In this document: piece after piece, positions 28,057 through 35,449 of the stretch
How positions within the stretch are numbered: the stretch's first letter is position 1
Layout of the letters: every line of letters starts with the position of its first letter
Source: Undibacterium sp. KW1
Lineage (GTDB): Bacteria; Pseudomonadota; Gammaproteobacteria; Burkholderiales; Burkholderiaceae_D
Assembly (NCBI RefSeq): GCF_009937955.1
Contig: NZ_AP018439.1
Coordinates: 5,456,001-5,520,000, forward strand
Length of the DNA: 64,000 nucleotides
Direction: 5' to 3'
Notes under the pieces: model-generated
Seen by the model: only the letters and a program-made list of their open reading frames with translations
The model's database searches: none
Told to the model about the DNA's origin: nothing
Made by a program: the position numbers and the translations under genes

Positions 28057-28157
28057 ATAGAGCGAATTCGCATGAGGAGGCTCCAGCCAAGATGCTGGCA
28101 GCGGTTGCACTGCCTCAGGGTGAGGCCGGGCAAGCTGAATGAGATTGCCTGACCTTG

Positions 28158-28191
28158 GCGTCGTGCTTGGCGACAATCCCAAGCACGACGC
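28158..28191. other. Perfect 13-bp hairpin inside the island
   Basis: GCGTCGTGCTTGG and CCAAGCACGACGC pair perfectly around an 8-nt loop. There is no T-run on either side. It lies in a 345-base stretch (27921-28265) without an intact gene. It could be a Rho-dependent end, an RNA element or a recombination relic. Confidence 0.45.
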
Positions 28192-28265
28192 TCAGATCAG
28201 GAATATCGCAATGTATAACGCGCCTTCAGCTTTAGAACAGACCTCAGCCTTTGTGAGGATTTCTC

Positions 28266-28667
28266 TCAAACTTCAAGAGGTAAAAATTTAGCATTTATCC
28301 GGTCGACGTCAATAGATATCATCTTACCGTCAAGAAACGCACAATCGTACTCAAACGCCTCATCCTCAAACTCATAACCACATGCATACAAACGGTCACC
28401 AACGAGCCTACCTTGAATTTGATAAGAATAACCGCTTCCACATCTTAAAATTAGCGATTCCGAATCATCGTCAATCTCGCGAATATGAGGATCATCTAAA
28501 ATCAGAAAATTTAATCTTATTGAATAACTATGTCCCACAATTAGTTGATATGGTCGCACGTCGAAGAAGCAAACAAGATCACCGGTACCATTATTCAGAA
28601 CAACCTCCTCTTCCACAGTTTCATGAAATCTCTCAATTCGAATTATCTGCTTGGCGGTATCACTCAT
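28266..28667 (-). CDS. Orphan acidic protein, candidate immunity-type
   Basis: A 133-residue acidic, soluble protein (for example HIREIDDDSESLIL, YEFEDEAFEYDCAFLDG). I do not recognise a domain. Base composition is clearly more A/T-rich than the neighbours. AAGG six bases before the ATG provides a ribosome site. It follows a 68-codon ORF by 14 bases in the same direction, so the two form an operon-like pair. Acidic orphan proteins placed directly after a short toxin-like C-terminal fragment are often immunity proteins of polymorphic toxins. Here that is a hypothesis based on layout only. Confidence 0.6.
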   Translation of the reverse strand: MSDTAKQIIRIERFHETVEEEVVLNNGTGDLVCFFDVRPYQLIVGHSYSIRLNFLILDDPHIREIDDDSESLILRCGSGYSYQIQGRLVGDRLYACGYEFEDEAFEYDCAFLDGKMISIDVDRINAKFLPLEV

Positions 28668-28681
28668 AAAAACCTTACTTT

Positions 28682-28888
28682 CTACTTTATCTTCGGAAAT
28701 TTGTGACCATTTTGTGGGTTTGGACCTACTGTATTAATATGGAATGCGTTCAGTTTACTTTGAGCGGAATCGCCCAACATATCCATTAACTCTGTCCGTG
28801 ATTTGGTGTGGATGGTCGTAATAAATCCGTTGGAATCAGTGCACAAAAGTCCAAATAGCGCCTCTCCAGATTTTCTTGAGTTCCTCAT
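28682..28888 (-). CDS. Short orphan ORF, possible toxin C-terminal fragment
   Basis: A 68-codon ORF (MRNSRKSGEALFGLLC at the N-terminus, NPQNGHKFPKIK at the basic C-terminus). No domain is recognised. Its ATG directly follows an in-frame TAA of an upstream open stretch that is also coding-like, so it may be the surviving tail of a longer decayed gene rather than a complete gene. It is A/T-rich compared with the neighbours and lies 14 bases before the acidic orphan gene. A toxin tip followed by its immunity gene would look like this, but sequence alone does not prove it. Confidence 0.4.
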   Translation of the reverse strand: MRNSRKSGEALFGLLCTDSNGFITTIHTKSRTELMDMLGDSAQSKLNAFHINTVGPNPQNGHKFPKIK

Positions 28889-29121
28889 TTATGACAAGTA
28901 ACCTGTCCTCACCTCATTCGCGGGCCCATAGAAATAATAAAGCTTCTGCCTGCACTTCATAATATCTCGCCCAACATCAAGATAATCACCATGGAAGCCA
29001 TAATTTGCAAGGTTGTCACCACTAACGGAACTAGCAAGAAATCAACGCACTACCCAAGTCTGGACAAACTAAATGGGTCGTTTTCAGCACTGGCATTGCT
29101 TTGAGCCAGACTTTCACCGAG
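28889..29121 (-). pseudogene. Decayed coding fragments upstream of the orphan ORF
   Basis: Minus-strand translation gives two coding-like pieces in different frames. One is DDLGESLAQSNASAENDPFS followed by LSRLG and a stop. The second is FLASSVSGDNLANYGFHGDY, continuing through a tyrosine-rich stretch to TGYLS and TAA at 28889. The second piece shares its frame with the 68-codon ORF that starts at the next base. Frame changes and stops suggest a broken gene whose 5' end is missing. The fragment ends at the terminator of the CsgG-like gene. Confidence 0.35.
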
Positions 29122-29131
29122 ATCATCACAA

Positions 29132-29162
29132 AAAAAAGCCCGGTGAAACACCAGGCTTTTTG
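29132..29162. terminator. Terminator of the CsgG-like gene, copy B
   Basis: AAAAAGCCCGGTG and CACCAGGCTTTTT pair with one mismatch around AAA. A T-run is present on both strands. It is homologous to the hairpin at 27957-27990. Confidence 0.78.
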
Positions 29163-29181
29163 TTGAGCGGGCTGCTGCCAA

Positions 29182-30021
29182 TTACTTGTACACAGTGACT
29201 GGTTCAGTATTTTGCACTGGCACAACAGGTTGGCCATTTTGCACACGGCCATACTGGCCACGGTTGGCACCTCGTGGCGCGCCGAACTGCACTAATAACT
29301 CATCATAGGCTGCATCAGCCAGGCTGCGGGACGTCTCTTGCATAACCTTGCCACGGCTGAAGACTACGCGGTCACCGGCACGGCTGATAATCTTGGTATC
29401 GACACCAGAACCGCTGGCGCTGAAAGCTGCCTTGACTTCATAAGTTTTGGTATTGATGAGGCTAAAGTCAGCAACCAAATCCAGCGACAGGCTAGCTGTC
29501 ATGGAGTTACCGTATTGCAGCTGGTTACTCTCCTGGCGGAACTGGATGTTACTGACGGTGCCAAACAAGACATAATCAGCACCAGGGTACATGCCCTGCT
29601 TGATACGGCCTATGATGTCATAGATTTTTTCCATAGGCTTGCCGACATACGGGCGTGCCTGCACCAGGGAAACACCACCGCCCTTGATCAATGCACCCTT
29701 GAGGTCAGCAGTATAAGTCTTCAATTCACCACGATCGATATAGGTGTAGAAACCTTCGGCTTCGTAGTAATTGCTTTCGCTCTTTGCATTCACATTGCCA
29801 CGCTGGGAATAGCTGTGATCGGTTTCACGTTCACTATAGCTGCCCTTGACACTGCTCTTGCTGGAAGCAGAAACCACACGGAAATATTCACTGACTTTTT
29901 CTTCATAGGTCAGGTCAGTCACCGCAATTTTTGGGATGGTCATTTTTTGTTCAGCGGCAACGGCAGAAAATGCCGCTACAGAGCAGAACAAACCTGCCAT
30001 CAGTTTTTTCAGATTCAACAT
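29182..30021 (-). CDS. CsgG-like periplasmic/envelope protein
   Basis: A 279-residue protein with a cleavable signal peptide (about residues 1-22, ending SAVAA). The mature part opens KMTIPKIAVTDLTYEEKV and contains GADYVLFGTVSNIQF and a long SLSLDLVADFSLINT stretch. These resemble the CsgG/LpoB-type fold family. There is no lipobox cysteine, unlike the two neighbouring lipoproteins. It is last in a cluster COG3014 - YcfL - LpoB - this gene, all on the minus strand with short gaps. That suggests a shared role at the outer membrane or in peptidoglycan synthesis control. Its last codons and terminator are duplicated about 1.15 kb downstream. Confidence 0.7.
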   Translation of the reverse strand: MLNLKKLMAGLFCSVAAFSAVAAEQKMTIPKIAVTDLTYEEKVSEYFRVVSASSKSSVKGSYSERETDHSYSQRGNVNAKSESNYYEAEGFYTYIDRGELKTYTADLKGALIKGGGVSLVQARPYVGKPMEKIYDIIGRIKQGMYPGADYVLFGTVSNIQFRQESNQLQYGNSMTASLSLDLVADFSLINTKTYEVKAAFSASGSGVDTKIISRAGDRVVFSRGKVMQETSRSLADAAYDELLVQFGAPRGANRGQYGRVQNGQPVVPVQNTEPVTVYK

Positions 30022-30080
30022 CGTATTGCCTCTTTGAATGAATAGCGCTTCAGAATTGCGCTTCAGAGTAAAGCCTGAGA

Positions 30081-30695
30081 TTAACGCTTGGAAGTTTTAC
30101 GAATTTCTTTTTCGTCTTGCCATTCGATGGAGCCTTCTTCGACATCATACAATTTCAAAGTCATTTTGTAGAACACGTCTTTGGTATTGGCATTTTGCTT
30201 GACGATGGAAACGATCTCGCCTTCCAGGGAATATTTGGCAGCAGCCATATTGCCGATTTTTGCCTTGCCCTGGGCTTTATACAAACCGCTTTGATTTTGA
30301 CGTTGCAACTCATCAACGCCTTGCTGCATTTCATCAGCGCTACGGGTGAATTTCACCTTGCGGCTTTTCACCAATGCAGTCTGAATACTGTTCATGATGG
30401 ATTTGGTATCGATGTATTCGCTGGTCTTGTTGCGTACGCCAGCCAAAGTCATGGTCGGGCGATTTGCCAGTACCGGGTCTTCCAGCAGGGAACCGACCAT
30501 TTTTTCTGCAATCATTTGCAGGTCAGTAGAACCAAACTCATTGGTGACCGTTTCTACCGCCTTGTTGTCGCCATAACTAACCTGGCGAGCCAGGCTGACT
30601 GTAGGCTGGGACAACCTGGTCTGGCAGGCAGACAGTGAGAGACCAAGCAAGACGACGAGCGCGCAGCTTTTGGACAGTGAGGAAATGCGTTTCAT
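30081..30695 (-). CDS. lpoB: Penicillin-binding protein activator LpoB-like lipoprotein
   Basis: A 204-residue lipoprotein with signal peptide and lipobox LSAC (mature Cys near residue 24). The mature domain has VSYGDNKAVETVTNEFGSTD and SSLLEDP-like LpoB features (MVGSLLEDPVLANRP, GVRNKTSEYIDTKSI, KYSLEGEIVSIVKQ). LpoB is an outer-membrane lipoprotein that reaches through the peptidoglycan to stimulate PBP1B in E. coli. Length and motifs fit that family, although the disordered linker seen in E. coli is very short here. The neighbouring ycfL-like gene mirrors the enterobacterial ycfL-lpoB order. Confidence 0.8.
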   Translation of the reverse strand: MKRISSLSKSCALVVLLGLSLSACQTRLSQPTVSLARQVSYGDNKAVETVTNEFGSTDLQMIAEKMVGSLLEDPVLANRPTMTLAGVRNKTSEYIDTKSIMNSIQTALVKSRKVKFTRSADEMQQGVDELQRQNQSGLYKAQGKAKIGNMAAAKYSLEGEIVSIVKQNANTKDVFYKMTLKLYDVEEGSIEWQDEKEIRKTSKR

Positions 30696-30747
30696 AAATA
30701 CTCCGTAAAAATAATCTTGTTACTGTTCACTATTTCACTATAGGTGA

Positions 30748-31149
30748 TTAGCGTGGTTCTGCGCTGAGCTCTATCCTGAAATCCGTCGCTTGCGGACCAT
30801 AAGCCGTGCCTTTGACGAATTGGCTTTGCTGGCCCAGTATCATCAATGGTTTCCAGACTTCGCCATCACCTACCTGCATGCCTGCTGCATCAGTCCAGCG
30901 GAAGCGGTAATACACACGGACATCGCGGTTGGTCAGGTTGACCATCTCGGCCTGCACGACCATCACATCATTCTTGCGTTGTGAACGCAGGTCAGTCACC
31001 TGCACACCTTCTAGCGTGCCACGCACCATCAGTTTGGCAGCAATACCGGGCGAAGATGCATTCGGGATATCCTGGGCCATGACAGGGGTGACAAAGCAGG
31101 CAGCCAGCAAAGCCGTGCATGCCGCAAATTGTTTGGAAATCAGTTTCAT
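30748..31149 (-). CDS. YcfL-family protein
   Basis: A 133-residue secreted protein with a signal peptide ending VMAQ. The body is the YcfL (DUF1425) domain, with RGTLEGVQVTDLRSQRKND, VYYRFRWTDAAGMQV and YGPQATDFRIEL. E. coli YcfL is a lipoprotein; here no cysteine follows the signal, so this copy may be a soluble periplasmic protein. It sits between the COG3014 lipoprotein and lpoB, 52 bases from the latter, in a conserved cluster. The biochemical role of the family is not established. Confidence 0.8.
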   Translation of the reverse strand: MKLISKQFAACTALLAACFVTPVMAQDIPNASSPGIAAKLMVRGTLEGVQVTDLRSQRKNDVMVVQAEMVNLTNRDVRVYYRFRWTDAAGMQVGDGEVWKPLMILGQQSQFVKGTAYGPQATDFRIELSAEPR

Positions 31150-31171
31150 ATATCCTCTTCTATCCTATAAA

Positions 31172-32704
31172 TCAGTTGGATTTGGTGCCGGTGGTGCTGA
31201 CTGTACTGGTGTTGGCCGTTGCGGCATTGGCTTTCACTACAGGTTTTGCCTTGACTGCTTGCTTGCCCTTGACAGGTGGCTTAGGCGCTTCTGCCGCTTT
31301 GGTTTCTGGCTCGGCCTGCAATTGTGCCACAGGCGTCACGCTACCAAATTTTGCCAGGTCACCCAGGTAAGTCTTGTCCTGGTAAACGCGCACAGGAACC
31401 ACCATGTAGCGGCCATCAACCGTGATCTTGCTTGATTCTCCACGGTTACCAAAATTCAAATCATAATCGCCGGGAGGCAAAAATGCACGGGCGACAAACA
31501 CGCGGTCTGGCAAACTGCGCCACATGCGGTCATCTGCCGGGCTCTCAGTCGCAGCAACTGCCAGATTGGCTGCCAGGCCAGCGAGTGCACCAAAGTTTTT
31601 ATTTACCTGGTCCTGCACCAGACCCTTGGTAATGGCGCGCACCGCAGCACGCGTATAAATACCTGGCAATTCATCTTTCAAAGCCTTACGTGCCATGACG
31701 TTGAAGTCGGTGACCAGCGCGGTAGGCAGCATTTGATTACCAACACGGATACTGTTGATGACAGGTGCATTCGGGTCAGGGTAAATCACCGGGAAAGCAA
31801 ACGAGATCGTCACCAGGCCACGGCCAGTGGGTATTGGGAAGGCGATTTTCTTGGATTGGCGAGCAGGTGAATTACCAGCCTCAATGATGAACAGTACATC
31901 CGTCACGCCTTTCTTGCGGCGGAAGCTGGTGCGCTGATCCAGTCCTTTCAGGCCATCTTCGAGCACTGGCAGATCGGGGCGCAATTCTATCGCCTTGCGG
32001 TAACCAGGAGCAGCCAGGCCAGGCTCATTCAGGGCTTCATAAACAAAACCTGCGAGATAGTGGCTGAGGGCATTCTGATAACCGTTTTTCAGTTTCAGCA
32101 CTTCAGGGTCGTTCAGGGTTTCTACCGGATAGCCATTGAGTTCCTTGCCGGTGGAACTGACGCCTTTGTCCTTGGCTTCTTTCTCTGCTTCGGCTGTTTC
32201 TTTAGCGCGGAACTCTGCAATAACGGCTTCACGCTCATGCGTGCGTTTGATATCAACGCGGGCAGTATCGAGGTCACCCAGGTTCAGCCTGTCCATGGCC
32301 ATGCGCGTGGTCAGCATGACTTTTTCATAGTCCTGGCCTTCATAGTCGCGGCTGGCATCACCCATGATAGTGGCGCCAATCTGGCCCATGAGTTTTTGAG
32401 GTGAGGATTTGGCAGTTTCTTCCCAGATTTTTACTTTGGCATCGGCCACGTCAAAAGCGTCCAGGCTGTCCTTATAGCGTTTACCTACGCGCAACAATTC
32501 ACCCTTTTCCAGATTCAACAGCAAGTCGGTTTTGTTATTGCCTTGCGTTTGCGCTTCTACCTGCCTGATTGCTTCATCAATCTGGCCAGATTTTGCAACG
32601 GAAAGTGAGGCAGCAACTTTACTGTCATGCGTAGGCGTAGTCACGCAACCAGTCAGCACAAGTGCGGCAACAACAGGTGTCAGGGTAAAGGCTTTTAGGC
32701 GCAT
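31172..32704 (-). CDS. COG3014 family lipoprotein
   Basis: A 510-residue lipoprotein. ATG 32704 gives a compact signal peptide with lipobox LTGC (mature Cys near residue 19). The long in-frame extension upstream of it lacks coding character. The N-terminal half is helical with TPR-like spacing (VAKSGQIDEAIRQVEAQ, GFVYEALNEPGLAAPGYRKA). The C-terminal half is beta-rich (RVFVARAFLPPGDYDLNF), and a Lys/Ala/Pro tail closes the protein. Family members are found beside ycfL and lpoB in several proteobacteria. It is the first gene of the cluster, so the four products are probably co-expressed envelope proteins. Confidence 0.75.
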   Translation of the reverse strand: MRLKAFTLTPVVAALVLTGCVTTPTHDSKVAASLSVAKSGQIDEAIRQVEAQTQGNNKTDLLLNLEKGELLRVGKRYKDSLDAFDVADAKVKIWEETAKSSPQKLMGQIGATIMGDASRDYEGQDYEKVMLTTRMAMDRLNLGDLDTARVDIKRTHEREAVIAEFRAKETAEAEKEAKDKGVSSTGKELNGYPVETLNDPEVLKLKNGYQNALSHYLAGFVYEALNEPGLAAPGYRKAIELRPDLPVLEDGLKGLDQRTSFRRKKGVTDVLFIIEAGNSPARQSKKIAFPIPTGRGLVTISFAFPVIYPDPNAPVINSIRVGNQMLPTALVTDFNVMARKALKDELPGIYTRAAVRAITKGLVQDQVNKNFGALAGLAANLAVAATESPADDRMWRSLPDRVFVARAFLPPGDYDLNFGNRGESSKITVDGRYMVVPVRVYQDKTYLGDLAKFGSVTPVAQLQAEPETKAAEAPKPPVKGKQAVKAKPVVKANAATANTSTVSTTGTKSN

Positions 32705-32924
32705 AGTTATCATTATTGATGAGCTTGTGTAAGAAGAAATGCAAAACGCACGCATGGAAATACCCACGCGTACGCATAACCACCAAGTATAGTAAGGCTT
32801 TGTTTTTTTGTCATGCCGTTTACTGCTACAAACCCAAAGTTCTTGTAACCAGTTGTAATGAAATGAAGGAAAATGAATACTGTTTCGATATGAATTGCTG
32901 AAGACCAAGAAAACTACAGCAAGA

Positions 32925-33902
32925 CTAATGTTCAAGTAGCCACAAATCCATCTGATGCATGAAGTCAGGTAAATAGTTTTTGTCTTTCGTAGCAAGGCTG
33001 TGTCCAGCATCGGGGAAACGTCGTATGTCTATGGTTTTTCCTGCGGCCTGAAAACCTTGCTGCAACTGCGCAAACGCATTGACTGGAATTACCGGGTCAG
33101 CGTCTCCTGCCGCCAGCAATATGGGCATGTCCAGCGCCAGCAAATTGGCAGTTTGTGGAATGGCAGCAATCTCTGACCAGTAACGCCAGCTGCGGCCATG
33201 TATTTGAACAGTATCGGGATCGGCTGGCGTAACACTTAAGCCAGTCTGTAATTGCTGCCAGGCAGGCAGCATTGCAGGATTTTGTTTCGCCAGAGCGGCA
33301 TACACATCCAGCGCATTCATACCAGCATGCGACAATAAAACCAGATGCGTTGCCCGCAGTTGCTGCGCCAGTATGGGTGCCAGTTCTGCCCCTTCGGAGA
33401 TACCCATGATGATCAGGCGTTGCGGCATATTTCCTTGCGCTTGCAGGCCCGCCATTTGCGCACGTATGAATTCCAGTTGATCCGCCTGCCAGCGGGATGG
33501 ATGATCAGCAAGCTTGTAGGCAGCACCGCAAGAGACTCCATTCGAACCTGGCAAAATATGGCGCTTGTGCATGATGAAAATCCGCGTACGGCCACTCTCG
33601 CCTTCGAGGCCAGAAAAATACTGCGGCAGAAACGGCCCCATGCTGACACAGTCTGAACCAGAGATCACAAAGATCACATTGCGCAAAGGCGCATCCATGT
33701 CCTGTTGCTGCCAAGGCTTTCTGTTCATGTCAAAATAAATCGCCTTGCCACCGTCTCGGAACTGGAATTGATGGACATTGACTGCTAGCTGTTCACGCCG
33801 CAAATCAGCCACGTTACAAGCAGACAACAGACAACCTAGCATCATGGCTGCCAGTCTCATGAATAGCCCGGGCATATCAGAAACCGCGAGCCTGTACTTC
33901 AT
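32925..33902 (-). CDS. Lipoprotein alpha/beta hydrolase
   Basis: A 325-residue protein with a probable lipoprotein signal (RLAAMMLGCLLSAC). It has an alpha/beta-hydrolase fold with nucleophile elbow GISEG, acid in AAGDADPVIP and histidine in PDAGHSL, giving a complete Ser-Asp-His triad. The frame opens at 33917, but ATG 33902 has GGA seven bases upstream and a better context; a later ATG just before the hydrophobic core is also possible. It lies alone on the minus strand, with 48 bases to the next upstream gene. The substrate is unknown. Confidence 0.72.
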   Translation of the reverse strand: MKYRLAVSDMPGLFMRLAAMMLGCLLSACNVADLRREQLAVNVHQFQFRDGGKAIYFDMNRKPWQQQDMDAPLRNVIFVISGSDCVSMGPFLPQYFSGLEGESGRTRIFIMHKRHILPGSNGVSCGAAYKLADHPSRWQADQLEFIRAQMAGLQAQGNMPQRLIIMGISEGAELAPILAQQLRATHLVLLSHAGMNALDVYAALAKQNPAMLPAWQQLQTGLSVTPADPDTVQIHGRSWRYWSEIAAIPQTANLLALDMPILLAAGDADPVIPVNAFAQLQQGFQAAGKTIDIRRFPDAGHSLATKDKNYLPDFMHQMDLWLLEH

Positions 33903-33950
33903 GATGGATTCCAGCATCGCGGGGGACGCATGCCCAGTAGTGCAATCGCA

Positions 33951-35165
33951 TTATTTTGAAAACGCCTTGCGCGACCCATCTTCATAGACCTGGTCATCTG
34001 CAAGCAATTTACCGCTGTCATCCCAGCTACGCTCGCGCTGTATGCGGCCACGCTCATCGTAATGAGATTCCCGCACCAGCGTGCCGTTTTGTGCAAAGCT
34101 CTGGTGCACACCAATCGGACGTTCGCGGTAGCGGCCTTCGTAAACATAGCGCTCAAGACTGGATAGTTTGCCATTATCAAAATAGTTGCGCACTTCCTTG
34201 ACGTCGTCCTTGCCTTCGACGGTGTATTTTTCACTGCGTTTGGGCTGTCCATTCAGATAAAAACTGTTGTCGGCAATCAGGCGGTTCTGGCGACGTCCCT
34301 CTTTTTCAGTCAGTGCATACAGTTGTTCGCGCACTTTTGATCCACTCTCGTGATATTCAATTTCACGCTCTATGGTTGCCGGTTTTTCCGTCACATTCCA
34401 GGCGGTTTCCTTGCGCAAAACGCCTTTGTCGGAATAGACCTTGCGCGTCTTCTGTTTTGGTCCGAGCTCATCGACCGTATCAGGCTTGCCATTGTCGTGG
34501 AAGTAGGTGCTCTGCTGGCTCACGCCTGACAGAAAGTTGATCTGGCTCTTGAGCTTGCCGCTGTCTGAGAACAATTGCACCACTGAAGTCTTGGCCTGGA
34601 AACCGCACAATGCTGCATCGTTGACATGTGGTGCCAGCAGGGGTTTGTCGCCACATTCGAGTTCACTCAGTTGCTTGTCTTGCGTATATTTGACAGAGGC
34701 TTTGTCACGCGGCCCCTCACCTATGAATGCCACGCGCCGCAATACACCATTCGGATACCAGGCACGCAAGAGACCACGGGTGCTTCCATTGACATTGTTT
34801 TCTTCCAGGATCACCTGTCCATTCGGTGCAAACTCCCGCAATTTGCCGTCGGTATTGCCTTTTTCATTGACGCTGTATTCCTTGAACAGCAAGCCATCCT
34901 TGTAATAGCGCACCAGCCCGACATAGACACCGGCGCGCAATTCCTGCTCGCGCACCAGCTTGCCGCTATCCCTATCCTTGCACTTCATCATGCCGGTCTT
35001 GCCTGCCGTGGTATAGCCATTCGCCGGATTGACTGATTCCTTGTTCAGCTCGCAATCCTCGACTGCAAATACAGCTGAAGCTGGTGCAATCAACATCGCG
35101 GCAACGATGACCTGGAAAACAGATGGATATAAATTCCGGCTCGAATGAAAGAAAGTGGTGTCCAT
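33951..35165 (-). CDS. MORN-variant (YwqK-type) repeat protein, secreted
   Basis: A 404-residue protein with an N-terminal signal peptide (about residues 15-35, ending AVFA). The rest is a string of MORN/YwqK-type repeats of about 22-24 residues with the pattern YxxGxLxxExxY/N (for example YYKDGLLFKEY, YFDNGKLSSLERY, SFAQNGTLVRESHY). Such proteins are annotated as YwqK-family antitoxin proteins in databases, but that name reflects one homologue. No toxin gene is adjacent here, and the signal peptide points to a periplasmic location. Confidence 0.78.
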   Translation of the reverse strand: MDTTFFHSSRNLYPSVFQVIVAAMLIAPASAVFAVEDCELNKESVNPANGYTTAGKTGMMKCKDRDSGKLVREQELRAGVYVGLVRYYKDGLLFKEYSVNEKGNTDGKLREFAPNGQVILEENNVNGSTRGLLRAWYPNGVLRRVAFIGEGPRDKASVKYTQDKQLSELECGDKPLLAPHVNDAALCGFQAKTSVVQLFSDSGKLKSQINFLSGVSQQSTYFHDNGKPDTVDELGPKQKTRKVYSDKGVLRKETAWNVTEKPATIEREIEYHESGSKVREQLYALTEKEGRRQNRLIADNSFYLNGQPKRSEKYTVEGKDDVKEVRNYFDNGKLSSLERYVYEGRYRERPIGVHQSFAQNGTLVRESHYDERGRIQRERSWDDSGKLLADDQVYEDGSRKAFSK

Positions 35166-35449
35166 AATTTCTTGAGATAAGTGGCAAAATAAGCAGTAAT
35201 AAAGCCAACTTTACACTAGTAAAACTAAATCCTGTAAAACTTGGTAAGTGAAACTCAAAATGAAAAGACTGCGATAAGTAATTGATAAACAACCTGTTTA
35301 TCGCTGCCCGACATCTCTTTTTAACATGCAATTCAGGCAACTTTGAAGTTCTAACCCTAGTCTCTTCTGCTGTCAAGACTGGCGCAAAGTCACAAATTGC
35401 GTATCATCTGCGCCTTGATTGCTTTTTTTTATGTCTGGATTCTGGATTT

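Noticed and set aside
28382..28669. A 95-codon plus-strand frame opposite the acidic orphan gene
   Set aside because: No ribosome site, and it lies wholly antisense to a frame that has one and that pairs with the upstream ORF.
29031..29270. A 79-codon minus-strand frame crossing the CsgG-like gene end
   Set aside because: It runs out of frame through a gene end and a terminator hairpin. Only the coding-like fragments beyond the terminator are worth noting.
32705..33010. Upstream extension of the COG3014 lipoprotein to 33010
   Set aside because: It would place about 100 unlikely residues before a textbook lipoprotein signal and overlap the end of the hydrolase gene.
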